Origin: Chryseobacterium herbae
GTDB lineage: Bacteria > Bacteroidota > Bacteroidia > Flavobacteriales > Weeksellaceae
Direction: 5' to 3'
NCBI RefSeq assembly: GCF_025154075.1
Contig: NZ_JAOAMU010000001.1
Span: 581,991-645,990, forward strand
Length of the DNA stretch: 64,000 nt
Shown here: positions 23,334-30,578 of the stretch, piece by piece
How positions within the stretch are numbered: position 1 is the first letter of the stretch
Layout of the letters: every line of letters begins with the position of its first letter
Position numbers and translations under genes: made by a program
Notes under the pieces: model-generated
Database searches by the model: none
What the model saw: only the letters and a program-made list of their open reading frames with translations
What the model was told of the DNA's origin: nothing

Positions 23334-26072
23334 TTACTGTATTACCAGTTTTAAAGTAAATAATTTTCTTGTGTGTACTTTCACGAAGTATACGCCTTTC
23401 GGAAGATTTTCATTTACCAGAGAGAAACGTTGGTTGTTGATGTTTTTAGATTCATACAATAACTGTCCTGATGCCGATAACAGCTCAATTTTCTCAATTG
23501 GATAATCACTCTTGATGAAGGTAGGCTCACCCGGTTTCGTTGGATTCGGATAGATCACTACATTTTTCTCTGTGCTTTTCACTTCATCGGTTCCCAGTGT
23601 TCCGGAGGTTACCTGGAATTGTTTTCTGTTGGAAACTTCCGTATAAGAGTCATTCGTAAACATTACCATATAATAATTCCCCGGTGTTGTAGGAAGTGCT
23701 GTTCCCTGGATGGTTTTCGTTCCCTGAGTCACCCCATCGAAATACGTATATGAAACAAAATTATCATCCGGAGTCTGAACACTCTGAGGGTAAATTCCTA
23801 ACCAGTCTTTGATAATCCCGGGAGAATCCGTCCAGGAAGCGGTAATATTTTCACCTAATGTATAGACCGGTTTGTTGATCCACAAATCTGTTACGATATC
23901 CCCTACTTTAAAGAATACCTTATCTCCTATTCCTGTATATCCGTCTTCAAGAAGATACTGGGCGTAATAATATCCTTTCGGAAGCCCTGTGAAATTCAAT
24001 GTTCCAGCAGCCGTTGTTACATAGCTCCATTTGATGGCAGTATTGGTTCCCGGTGTCTGACCCATTTTATAAATCCCGATCCAGTCTTTCACCAAATTAG
24101 GTCCGTTACTATAATTAATGACAACCGTTCCTCCTACAGGATACGTATCTGCTGTAGCCTGTAGCACTACTTTCGGTCCTACATAGAAACTTTTTCTGCC
24201 TGTAATTTCAGTATATCCTCCATTAGCAAAGAAACCTGCAAAATACTGACCTTTATTAGCAAGACCATTCGTGAACACCGCTGTTCCCGCCGTTTGTCCG
24301 TTTGTGTAAATAAAGCCCTGAGAAGTTGTAGTCGCAGGAGTCTGTCCTTTTTTATAGATTCCAACCCAGTCCTGCTGATTTCCAGGCCCTCCGGTGTAAG
24401 TAGCCGTGATAGGCTCAGCTTGTGTATATTCAGTTTTGTCTAATGCAAAGGTAGGATTGGAAACCACACTTCCGGCAACCTCAAACTGTTTTACATCACT
24501 CCAGTCACTCCATTCCAGGTTTCTGTCTCTGTAACGAACCTTTACATAATAAGTACCGTTTGAGATAGAGTTCGCGGCAATGGTAGCTTTTGTAATATCA
24601 ACTCCGGCATTTAAGTTTTTCGTTTTATCCGGTGTTCCGTTTCCGTCTTTTCCGAACCAGTTTTCATAATCACGGTAAAATTCTTTTTCAATGACTGAAA
24701 AATTCGCTGCCTTACTGATTTGGAACTGTGTCGTATTCAGAAGTTCTCCGTTGGATGATGCAAAAGCGCTTCCGTCAAGAGTCAAAGGTAACGTTACTGA
24801 TGCAGAAAAAGTATTGGTAACAGATGGTTTTGAAGGTTTCGGCTGGTTTTTATACCTGTGGAAAGTATCTACCAGTTCATTTTGCTTCTTATTATATACA
24901 CCACCGATTGAGTAGCATTCTATATCTACTTTCCCGGTCTGTACATCTACTTCCACGATCTGATAGGTCCAGTCGGTCAGTGTTTTCTGTACATCGTCAA
25001 AATCCTGCTCATTAGACATTCCCCAGTACTGGTCCCAGGCGGTACCTCCGGAAATGATCTGATAATTCGGAGTTTCTTTCAACTGACCTCTGTGGTATAA
25101 ATGGTGGTGAGCTCCAACGTGCATTAAATATTTATTGGAAGTCGTCAGCAACGGCACTGCATTGTTTCTTACCCAAGTAGAAATATCTCCTACATACTGC
25201 TCAGCCTGATAAGGTCTGTGGCTCAAAGAGATGATCCAGTCTACTGTAGGATCAGCATTGGCTTCAGTCAGAATTTGAGAAAGCCAGGTCTGCTGTGCGG
25301 TTCCTGTATGTTCAGAACTTAAACTTACAAACAGAACGTTTCCAGCCTGTTGTGCATAATAATTTTCATTTCCTGATGCGATATTTTTATATTTAATTTC
25401 ATCAATGTAGAAATGCGCGTAATAAGAATTCATCCCAAGCGTTCCATAGGTCTCATGGTTTCCTACTGTTGTCTGAATAGGAAGATATGGTGATAATTTG
25501 ATGTTCTTTTTAAAATGGACATTTTCATAATGATCCAGTGTTCCCACGTCTACCTGGTCTCCTACCATAAAAGTAAGGGCGATATTATCTGAAGGATCTG
25601 TGCTGGCTCCAAATTTCTGTTTTAGTTTGTTAAAAGCATTCAGAGTCAATGTATCATACCTTGGTTCCGCTTTGATCTGGTTGTCCCCCATGATCAGGAA
25701 ACGGATTTTTCCATCTGCCGTAGCAGCCTGTCCCGGAAGAGGAAGGGTTCTGAAATTATAAACCGCAGATTCTGCAGTTCCTGTCTTTATTTTATAATAG
25801 TATTTCGTGTTTGGCTGAAGACCGGCCACTTTTGCAGTGTGGTAATAATAGTTATTGTTATACCCTGTATCGGAAAAAATGTTTGTTGTTCCCGTAACCG
25901 TCACGTTCAGACTGGTTGGAGAGGTTCCGTAGATCATGGTTGTTTCGTTGTCAGAAGCTGTTTTCCAGTTGACAATCATCGAGTTTGGCGTCGGATTCTG
26001 CAGGTAGGGAAACAGGGCCTGCCCGAATGCCATCTGGACGGCAAAACAGAAAAAGAAGAAGTAATGTTTCAT
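23334..26072 (-). CDS. Purple-acid-phosphatase-like metallophosphoesterase with T9SS sorting domain
   Basis: This is a 912-residue secreted protein with a signal peptide (about 1-18). A fibronectin-type/PAP N-terminal domain (about 20-112) leads into a calcineurin-like phosphoesterase. Metal ligands are visible in I-M-G-D-N-Q, V-G-D-Q-V-D, V-G-N-H-E-T-Y, S-H-R-P-Y and V-G-A-H-H-H. A second fibronectin-like region (about 405-530) is followed by three related modules of about 95 residues, each with a D-W-(V/I/L)-G-I-Y core. The last 80 residues are a type A T9SS sorting domain (Y-P-N-P-T..., K-G-V-Y-F-V-K-V, end K-L-V-I-Q). It should hydrolyse phosphoesters outside the cell. Its leader carries a hairpin at 26110-26141. 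Confidence 0.9.
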   Translation of the reverse strand: MKHYFFFFCFAVQMAFGQALFPYLQNPTPNSMIVNWKTASDNETTMIYGTSPTSLNVTVTGTTNIFSDTGYNNNYYYHTAKVAGLQPNTKYYYKIKTGTAESAVYNFRTLPLPGQAATADGKIRFLIMGDNQIKAEPRYDTLTLNAFNKLKQKFGASTDPSDNIALTFMVGDQVDVGTLDHYENVHFKKNIKLSPYLPIQTTVGNHETYGTLGMNSYYAHFYIDEIKYKNIASGNENYYAQQAGNVLFVSLSSEHTGTAQQTWLSQILTEANADPTVDWIISLSHRPYQAEQYVGDISTWVRNNAVPLLTTSNKYLMHVGAHHHLYHRGQLKETPNYQIISGGTAWDQYWGMSNEQDFDDVQKTLTDWTYQIVEVDVQTGKVDIECYSIGGVYNKKQNELVDTFHRYKNQPKPSKPSVTNTFSASVTLPLTLDGSAFASSNGELLNTTQFQISKAANFSVIEKEFYRDYENWFGKDGNGTPDKTKNLNAGVDITKATIAANSISNGTYYVKVRYRDRNLEWSDWSDVKQFEVAGSVVSNPTFALDKTEYTQAEPITATYTGGPGNQQDWVGIYKKGQTPATTTSQGFIYTNGQTAGTAVFTNGLANKGQYFAGFFANGGYTEITGRKSFYVGPKVVLQATADTYPVGGTVVINYSNGPNLVKDWIGIYKMGQTPGTNTAIKWSYVTTAAGTLNFTGLPKGYYYAQYLLEDGYTGIGDKVFFKVGDIVTDLWINKPVYTLGENITASWTDSPGIIKDWLGIYPQSVQTPDDNFVSYTYFDGVTQGTKTIQGTALPTTPGNYYMVMFTNDSYTEVSNRKQFQVTSGTLGTDEVKSTEKNVVIYPNPTKPGEPTFIKSDYPIEKIELLSASGQLLYESKNINNQRFSLVNENLPKGVYFVKVHTRKLFTLKLVIQ

Positions 26073-26109
26073 AATAGTTTACTTTTGTATAGATTTATTT
26101 CGATTTATA

Positions 26110-26141
26110 AATCAGGTCATTAAAAAAATAATGATCTGATT
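26110..26141 (-). promoter_or_regulatory. Leader hairpin and upstream -7 element of the metallophosphatase gene
   Basis: A 13-base stem with one mismatch (26110-26122 with 26129-26141) lies 38 bases before the start codon. A minus-strand TACTTTTG at 26155-26162 fits the -7 consensus, so the hairpin would be in the mRNA leader. On the minus strand no T-run follows, so it is not a plain terminator. Confidence 0.4.
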
Positions 26142-26286
26142 TTTTAATTTCGGGCAAAAGTAGACTTCCTATATAAACTATGCCTGCCGGGAACTTAAAG
26201 GAACTGTTAACTTTACGACAGATTTGGGGTGAAAAAATTATAGTTTTTAGTACATTAATTATTTGGTAGAATCAAAAAGTATTTTG

Positions 26287-26294
26287 TATCTTTG
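26287..26294 (+). promoter_or_regulatory. -7 promoter element for rplS
   Basis: TATCTTTG is an exact TAnnTTTG match, 69 bases upstream of the rplS ATG. The usual -33 TTTG is not at the normal spacing. Confidence 0.6.
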
Positions 26295-26363
26295 CGACCT
26301 GTTATTCAACCTCTGACGAAGAACGTGTAAGTTGCTTAGCTTTAACATTTTATTTTATTAATA
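26295..26363 (+). promoter_or_regulatory. rplS mRNA leader, possible ribosomal-protein leader element
   Basis: A leader of about 65 bases lies between the promoter and the L19 gene. It contains CTGACGAAGAACGTG and GTAAGTTGCTTAGC, more G-C-rich than its surroundings, then an A-T-rich run to the ATG. Leader RNAs controlling L19 have been described in flavobacteria. I cannot test this one against a structure model, so the assignment is a guess from position. Confidence 0.3.
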
Positions 26364-26720
26364 ATGGATTTATTAAAGTACGTACAAGACCAGTACATTA
26401 CTAAAAAAGATTTCCCTGAATTCAAAGCAGGAGACACAATTACTGTGTATTACGAAATTAAAGAAGGACAAAAAACAAGAACTCAGTTCTTCAAAGGTAC
26501 CGTTATCCAATTGAGAGGTACTGGCGCTACAAAAACTTTCACTATCAGAAAAATGAGTGGTGATGTAGGTGTAGAAAGAGTATTCCCTATCAACATGCCT
26601 GCACTTCAGAAAATTGAAGTTGACAGAAGAGGTAGCGTTAGAAGATCTAGAATTTATTACTTCAGAGACCTTAGAGGTAAAAAAGCTAGAATCAAGGATG
26701 CTGCTTACAAGAAAAAGTAA
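26364..26720 (+). CDS. rplS: 50S ribosomal protein L19
   Basis: This is a 118-residue protein matching L19 from end to end: F-x-A-G-D-T-I-x-V at about 20-28, the Q-F-F-K-G-T-V-I-Q segment, T-I-R-K-M-S-G-D-V-G-V-E-R-V-F-P near 60-75, and the basic R-R-S-R-I-Y-Y-F-R-D-L-R-G-K-K-A-R-I tail. L19 sits at the 30S-50S interface. The gene is a single unit with a promoter and long leader before it and a strong terminator after it. It is not next to trmD or rpsP, as it is in many other bacteria. Confidence 0.97.
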   Translation: MDLLKYVQDQYITKKDFPEFKAGDTITVYYEIKEGQKTRTQFFKGTVIQLRGTGATKTFTIRKMSGDVGVERVFPINMPALQKIEVDRRGSVRRSRIYYFRDLRGKKARIKDAAYKKK

Positions 26721-26738
26721 TTCAGACAACAATACATA

Positions 26739-26777
26739 CAAAAAGAGACTATCTATTCAGGTAGTCTCTTTTTATTT
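26739..26777 (+). terminator. Terminator after rplS
   Basis: An 11-base perfect stem (26741-26751 with 26762-26772, AAAAGAGACTA) ends in a T-rich tract. Confidence 0.85.
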
Positions 26778-27039
26778 TGATATAATTGCGGGGCTTCGGG
26801 AACCTCAGCCTCCTTTTAGAGGGTACTTATGATTGGGCCAAATTCTGATAGGACTGCATCCAATCCTGGGCTGAATCGCCACGTTGCGGCTGGCTTTTCT
26901 CAGCAGTTTTTAACCTGGGATTTTCTTAAAGAAAGTATAGCTTAAAAAACCTTTAGATTGTATTTTAACTATTCTTGCTCTTTCAATAACCTTAATCTTA
27001 GCCTCGACCTTAGTCTTAATCTTAGTCTTTACCTCAACC
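26778..27039. other. Gene-free gap after rplS with a G-C-richer block
   Basis: About 26785-26935 is richer in G and C than the flanking DNA. On the minus strand it has a short stop-to-stop frame of 32 codons without a start, ending D-W-M-Q-S-Y-Q-N-L-A-Q-S. It may be a dispersed repeat or a gene remnant. From 26966 onward the modular CTTAATCTTAGTC-type repeat begins. Confidence 0.4.
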
Positions 27040-27042
27040 TCA
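26966..27042 (-). repeat. CTTAGTCTTAATC-type modular repeat
   Basis: Overlapping words of the form CCTTAATCTTAG/CTTAGTCTTAATC run right up to the stop codon of the hydrolase gene. The reverse complement (GGTTGAGGTAAAG, CTAAGATTAAG) recurs at 38487-38535 and the first word again at 16481-16499. Confidence 0.6.
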
Positions 27043-28035
27043 TTTAATAAACTCGTACAGAGCACTAAAAAACTTAGGATACACTTCTATATGTGGAAGA
27101 TGTCCGACATTTTCCAGCTCTATTAATTTTGAACCGGCAATTTCCAGCTGTGTCTTTTTTCCCAATTCCTGATACTGGCCCATTTTAGGCTGTAATTCTT
27201 TAGGTGCTCTATCTTTTCCTATTGCCGTCCTGTCTCTCGTTCCGATAATAAGCAATGTTGGCGTTTTGATATTTTTAAATTCATAACAGACAGGTTGATT
27301 GTAGATCATATCTGAAGTAAGCGCAGCATCCCAGGCTACCATTGGATAATCTTTGTGCAGCGTCCAGCCGGCAATAAGGTCCAGCCAAGGCTGATATTCA
27401 TCTTTCCATTGATTATCATAATAGAATTTCATCTGATAATTTTTGTACGTTTCAGCTGTATTTTTCAGTTCCGACTGATACCCCTGATCTATGGTCTGGT
27501 AAGAAGCAAAAGTTTTATAATCTTCCAGTCCGATTGGATTTTCCAGAATCAGTTTCTGAACTTTTTCAGGATAAAGAAGGGTAAATCTCGTGGCTACCAT
27601 TCCTCCCATGGAATGTCCTAGAACGATTACCTTCTCAATATGAAGTTTGTCCAAAACAGCTTTTGTATTCTCTGCCAGTTGTGAAAAAGAAAACTGATAT
27701 CTATGCGGCTTAGAAGACTTTCCAAATCCGATCTGATCGGGAATAATTACCCTGAAACCTTTTTCTGAAAGGTCTTTCGCCGTCTTTTCCCAATAGGCTC
27801 CGTTGAAATTTTTTCCATGGAGAAGCATGATTGTTTTCCCGTTCGACTTTTGGGGCTGTACATCCATATAAGCCATTTTGAGATCATTATTCTGAGATTT
27901 GAGATCCAAATAGTGAACTTCATACGGATATTGATAATCAGACAACATGGCATCAAGTGGTTTTGTCTGTGAAAATAAGAAGGTAGGCACTGCAGCCAGC
28001 ATGATTACAGCTACTGTCTTTCTGAAATAGGTCAT
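27040..28035 (-). CDS. Alpha/beta hydrolase, exported
   Basis: This is a 331-residue protein with signal peptide (about 1-22). The alpha/beta hydrolase fold shows H-G-K-N-F-N-G at 73-79 (oxyanion region), P-D-Q-I-G-F-G-K-S near 99-107, and the nucleophile elbow G-H-S-M-G-G with S142. The acid is likely in G-T-R-D-R and the histidine in V-G-H-L-P-H near the C-terminus. The layout resembles haloalkane dehalogenase and proline iminopeptidase relatives, so an esterase or peptidase role is possible. The substrate cannot be told. It runs as a single gene, divergent from the DUF418 gene. Confidence 0.85.
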   Translation of the reverse strand: MTYFRKTVAVIMLAAVPTFLFSQTKPLDAMLSDYQYPYEVHYLDLKSQNNDLKMAYMDVQPQKSNGKTIMLLHGKNFNGAYWEKTAKDLSEKGFRVIIPDQIGFGKSSKPHRYQFSFSQLAENTKAVLDKLHIEKVIVLGHSMGGMVATRFTLLYPEKVQKLILENPIGLEDYKTFASYQTIDQGYQSELKNTAETYKNYQMKFYYDNQWKDEYQPWLDLIAGWTLHKDYPMVAWDAALTSDMIYNQPVCYEFKNIKTPTLLIIGTRDRTAIGKDRAPKELQPKMGQYQELGKKTQLEIAGSKLIELENVGHLPHIEVYPKFFSALYEFIK

Positions 28036-28201
28036 GTAGTACTTTATTTTGGATATTAAAATTAATGAAACTCATCTAAAAATATTATTTTCCGGCATTT
28101 ATTTTTTGGAGTTCCTCATAACTTTAATAGAATTTATATTTTATACCGTTCTTTTATAAAAACATTAACGCATATAATGTTTACGATGAAAAAGACAAAC
28201 G

Positions 28202-28209
28202 TATATTTG
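28202..28209 (+). promoter_or_regulatory. Candidate -7 element for the DUF418 gene
   Basis: TATATTTG matches TAnnTTTG, 68 bases before the ATG at 28278. A weak TTTA lies about 20 bases upstream. Confidence 0.4.
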
Positions 28210-28277
28210 AAAAAACTAATAAAATCCATCTTACTAGAATTATTCTTTTCTGCCAGATGATTTAACCATATCTTTTT

Positions 28278-29420
28278 ATGCATGATAACAGCCCAATCTT
28301 ACAAAATCAGCGGACACCCATAATTGATATTTTAAGAGGTTGGTCATTATTCAGTGTGGTCATTATGAATTATTCCACCATCTATACCTGGAATACCCAT
28401 TCCGCTCAAACAGAAAGCGATCCATTAGCATCTTTTATTGAAAGTATCTCTGAGGTTATTTTAGGATCAAAAGGATGGACTTTACTGGCTGTATTATTTG
28501 GCTTCGGATTTTCAGTACTGCTAAAAAAGATTAGTGACAGCGGTCAGCCTGCCAGTTCTTTTTTTATCAAACGTATGTTGTGGCTGTTTGTCTTCGCCTT
28601 CATCAATACGCTTTTTTTCGGAGGTGATATTCTTAATGATTACGCTTTTATGGGCTTGATTTTGCTTATATTTTACCCCTTGAAGACCAGAAACCTTTTC
28701 ATTTTTGGGATAACCATACTGCTGTTGACTCCTTTTCTACAGTCCTTTCTGGGAAGACATCATTTATTGTTTTCCCCTAAAAGTCGGGATCTGTTTTATC
28801 ACTTCTATGATAAAAATACGTTTCTGGATCATGTAAAAGCCAATCTGGTGATGAGATACCAGTGGATGTTACGTCTCAGCTATTCAATTATCCTGCATCT
28901 GATACAGCTGGGTTGTTTTTTGATAGGTGCCGCTTTGCATCGGAGCCGTTTTTTCTATACTATAAATAATAATTCAAAGCTTTTAAAAAATCTATTCCGA
29001 ATCAGTTTAAGCCTTTCAATAGTGCTTTTTTTTTCACAGCTTTTAATAGAAAAGTATGAGTGGACATTCAATACCTACTACAATCTATTTTATCCTGAAG
29101 TGCTCTCTATAATGACTTGTACAACTATCGGAATTATCTGGCTATACCAGACAGGAAAAGTCAAAAATATTTTTTCTGCTCTTCAGATAGCAGGTAAAAT
29201 GACCCTTACCCATTACATTGTACAGAATATTATTTCATTTATTCTCTTCATCTGTTTAAAACCGGATTGGGCATTACACTGGTACATTCTGACAGCCATT
29301 CTGGTATTTATTCTGCAGATTTTCTTTAGCAGATGGTGGTTTAAAAGGTTTAATTATGGATTGCTTGAATGGCTTTGGCGGTCATTAAGCTATGGAAGAA
29401 GATTTCCTTTGAAAAAATAG
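28278..29420 (+). CDS. DUF418 family membrane protein (YeiB-like)
   Basis: This is a 380-residue polytopic protein with about ten hydrophobic segments. The N-terminal R-x-P-I-I-D-I-L-R-G-W-S-L-F-S-V (about 13-28) is the family's opening motif, and the C-terminal DUF418 part has G-K-M-T-L-T-H-Y-I-V-Q-N (about 309-320). The acyltransferase-3-like topology suggests transfer of acyl groups across the membrane, but no member is well characterised. It is a single gene. Confidence 0.82.
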   Translation: MHDNSPILQNQRTPIIDILRGWSLFSVVIMNYSTIYTWNTHSAQTESDPLASFIESISEVILGSKGWTLLAVLFGFGFSVLLKKISDSGQPASSFFIKRMLWLFVFAFINTLFFGGDILNDYAFMGLILLIFYPLKTRNLFIFGITILLLTPFLQSFLGRHHLLFSPKSRDLFYHFYDKNTFLDHVKANLVMRYQWMLRLSYSIILHLIQLGCFLIGAALHRSRFFYTINNNSKLLKNLFRISLSLSIVLFFSQLLIEKYEWTFNTYYNLFYPEVLSIMTCTTIGIIWLYQTGKVKNIFSALQIAGKMTLTHYIVQNIISFILFICLKPDWALHWYILTAILVFILQIFFSRWWFKRFNYGLLEWLWRSLSYGRRFPLKK

Positions 29421-29447
29421 AAAACCGTCTCAAAAGAAACGGTTTCC
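29420..29447. terminator. Weak terminator hairpin between DUF418 and EamA genes
   Basis: The stem AAACCGT/ACGGTTT (29422-29428 with 29439-29445) lies at the DUF418 stop codon. The T-run is better on the minus strand, so it mainly serves the EamA gene. Confidence 0.5.
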
Positions 29448-29469
29448 TATAAAATTTATTGATTATTAT

Positions 29470-30450
29470 TTAAGCTACTTCAACTGCTTTTAATTCTTTT
29501 TTCGCGGGAAGATTCATCAGAACAATTGCAAAAAGGATCAGAATAATCCCTCCCCACTGTACCAATAAGACTTTTTCTCCTAATAAAACGAAAGCCATCG
29601 TCACTGAGACCGGAAGTTCGAGTGATGAAACAATACTTCCGAGGCCAAGTCCCGCATTCGGGAAACCTACATTGAATAAGATAGGCGGCACAATGGTTCC
29701 AAACAAAGCCAGAACAAATCCGTATGTCCAGAAAATGGAATAATTGAAAGAGTGAATATGCTCTGTATTGGCTGTAAAATTTAGGTATAATGATTTTAAA
29801 CCATCAAAATACATCGGTCCGATTTGGGCAAAAAACAGGAATCCAAATATTACAATTGCGCCACCGGAAAGCATGATGATACTTTTTCTGAATACCGGAA
29901 GGTGGGTAGCCAGTGTATTGGATGTAAACATGGTCATGGTATATGATGCAGCAGCCATTAAGCCCCAAAAGACACCATGCCAGTCCAGCTCGATGTCCAT
30001 ATTAATCAGGTTTGTCGCTAAAATCGTTCCTACCAGTACGATAATCACGGAAACCACTTTTCTTGCATTAGGTAATTTCTTTGCGATGATACTTTCCACC
30101 ACCACACTGAACCAAACGGACTGCATCAGCAACACAATCGCTATGGAAACATTGATATACTGAACTGCAATATAATAGAACAGACTCGTACAGCCTAAAG
30201 AGGTTCCGGCGATCATCAGCATTCTCACTTCTTTAGCACTCGGTGACGAAAGTTTCTGTTTGGATGTGATTGTCTGCATGAAATTCAGCAACAAAAGCCC
30301 AACCAACCCCATTACAAACTGAGCGGTAGTCACTTCAGAAGTGGTATAGCCGTCATGATAAGCCATTTTCACAAATGTGGCCAGCATTCCGTATATACTG
30401 GCACCGATCCCTACGAATAAAACTCCTTTGAGTATATTTTTCTTCTTCAT
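29470..30450 (-). CDS. EamA/DMT family permease
   Basis: This is a 326-residue protein with ten membrane segments in two EamA halves. The first half ends with V-S-I-A-I-V-L-L-M-Q-S-V-W and the second with L-E-L-P-V-S-V-T-M-A-F-V-L-L-G-E-K, the usual E-P-V/E-L-P helix. The start is placed at 30450 (M-K-K-K-N-I-L-K). A longer frame to 30558 would run through the terminator of the upstream protease gene. The family exports or imports small metabolites such as amino acids or nucleotides. The substrate is unknown. Confidence 0.85.
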   Translation of the reverse strand: MKKKNILKGVLFVGIGASIYGMLATFVKMAYHDGYTTSEVTTAQFVMGLVGLLLLNFMQTITSKQKLSSPSAKEVRMLMIAGTSLGCTSLFYYIAVQYINVSIAIVLLMQSVWFSVVVESIIAKKLPNARKVVSVIIVLVGTILATNLINMDIELDWHGVFWGLMAAASYTMTMFTSNTLATHLPVFRKSIIMLSGGAIVIFGFLFFAQIGPMYFDGLKSLYLNFTANTEHIHSFNYSIFWTYGFVLALFGTIVPPILFNVGFPNAGLGLGSIVSSLELPVSVTMAFVLLGEKVLLVQWGGIILILFAIVLMNLPAKKELKAVEVA

Positions 30451-30520
30451 AATTTTTTTTACAGCCTGCAAAGTTACAATATAATAATGAAAATACTGGG
30501 AGACGTCATTATGATAGATA

Positions 30521-30551
30521 AATAAAATCGCCGCAAGCAAGCTTGCGGCGA
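30521..30551 (-). terminator. Strong terminator after the M36 protease gene
   Basis: This is a near-perfect palindrome, TCGCCGCAAGC/GCTTGCGGCGA (30528-30538 with 30541-30551), with T-rich sequence following on the minus strand. It is much richer in G and C than its surroundings. Confidence 0.8.
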
Positions 30552-30578
30552 CTCTCAAAAAATTGATTTATGTAGTAA

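Noticed and set aside
30451..30558. 36-residue N-terminal extension of the EamA permease
   Set aside because: The extension runs through the strong terminator palindrome of the upstream gene.
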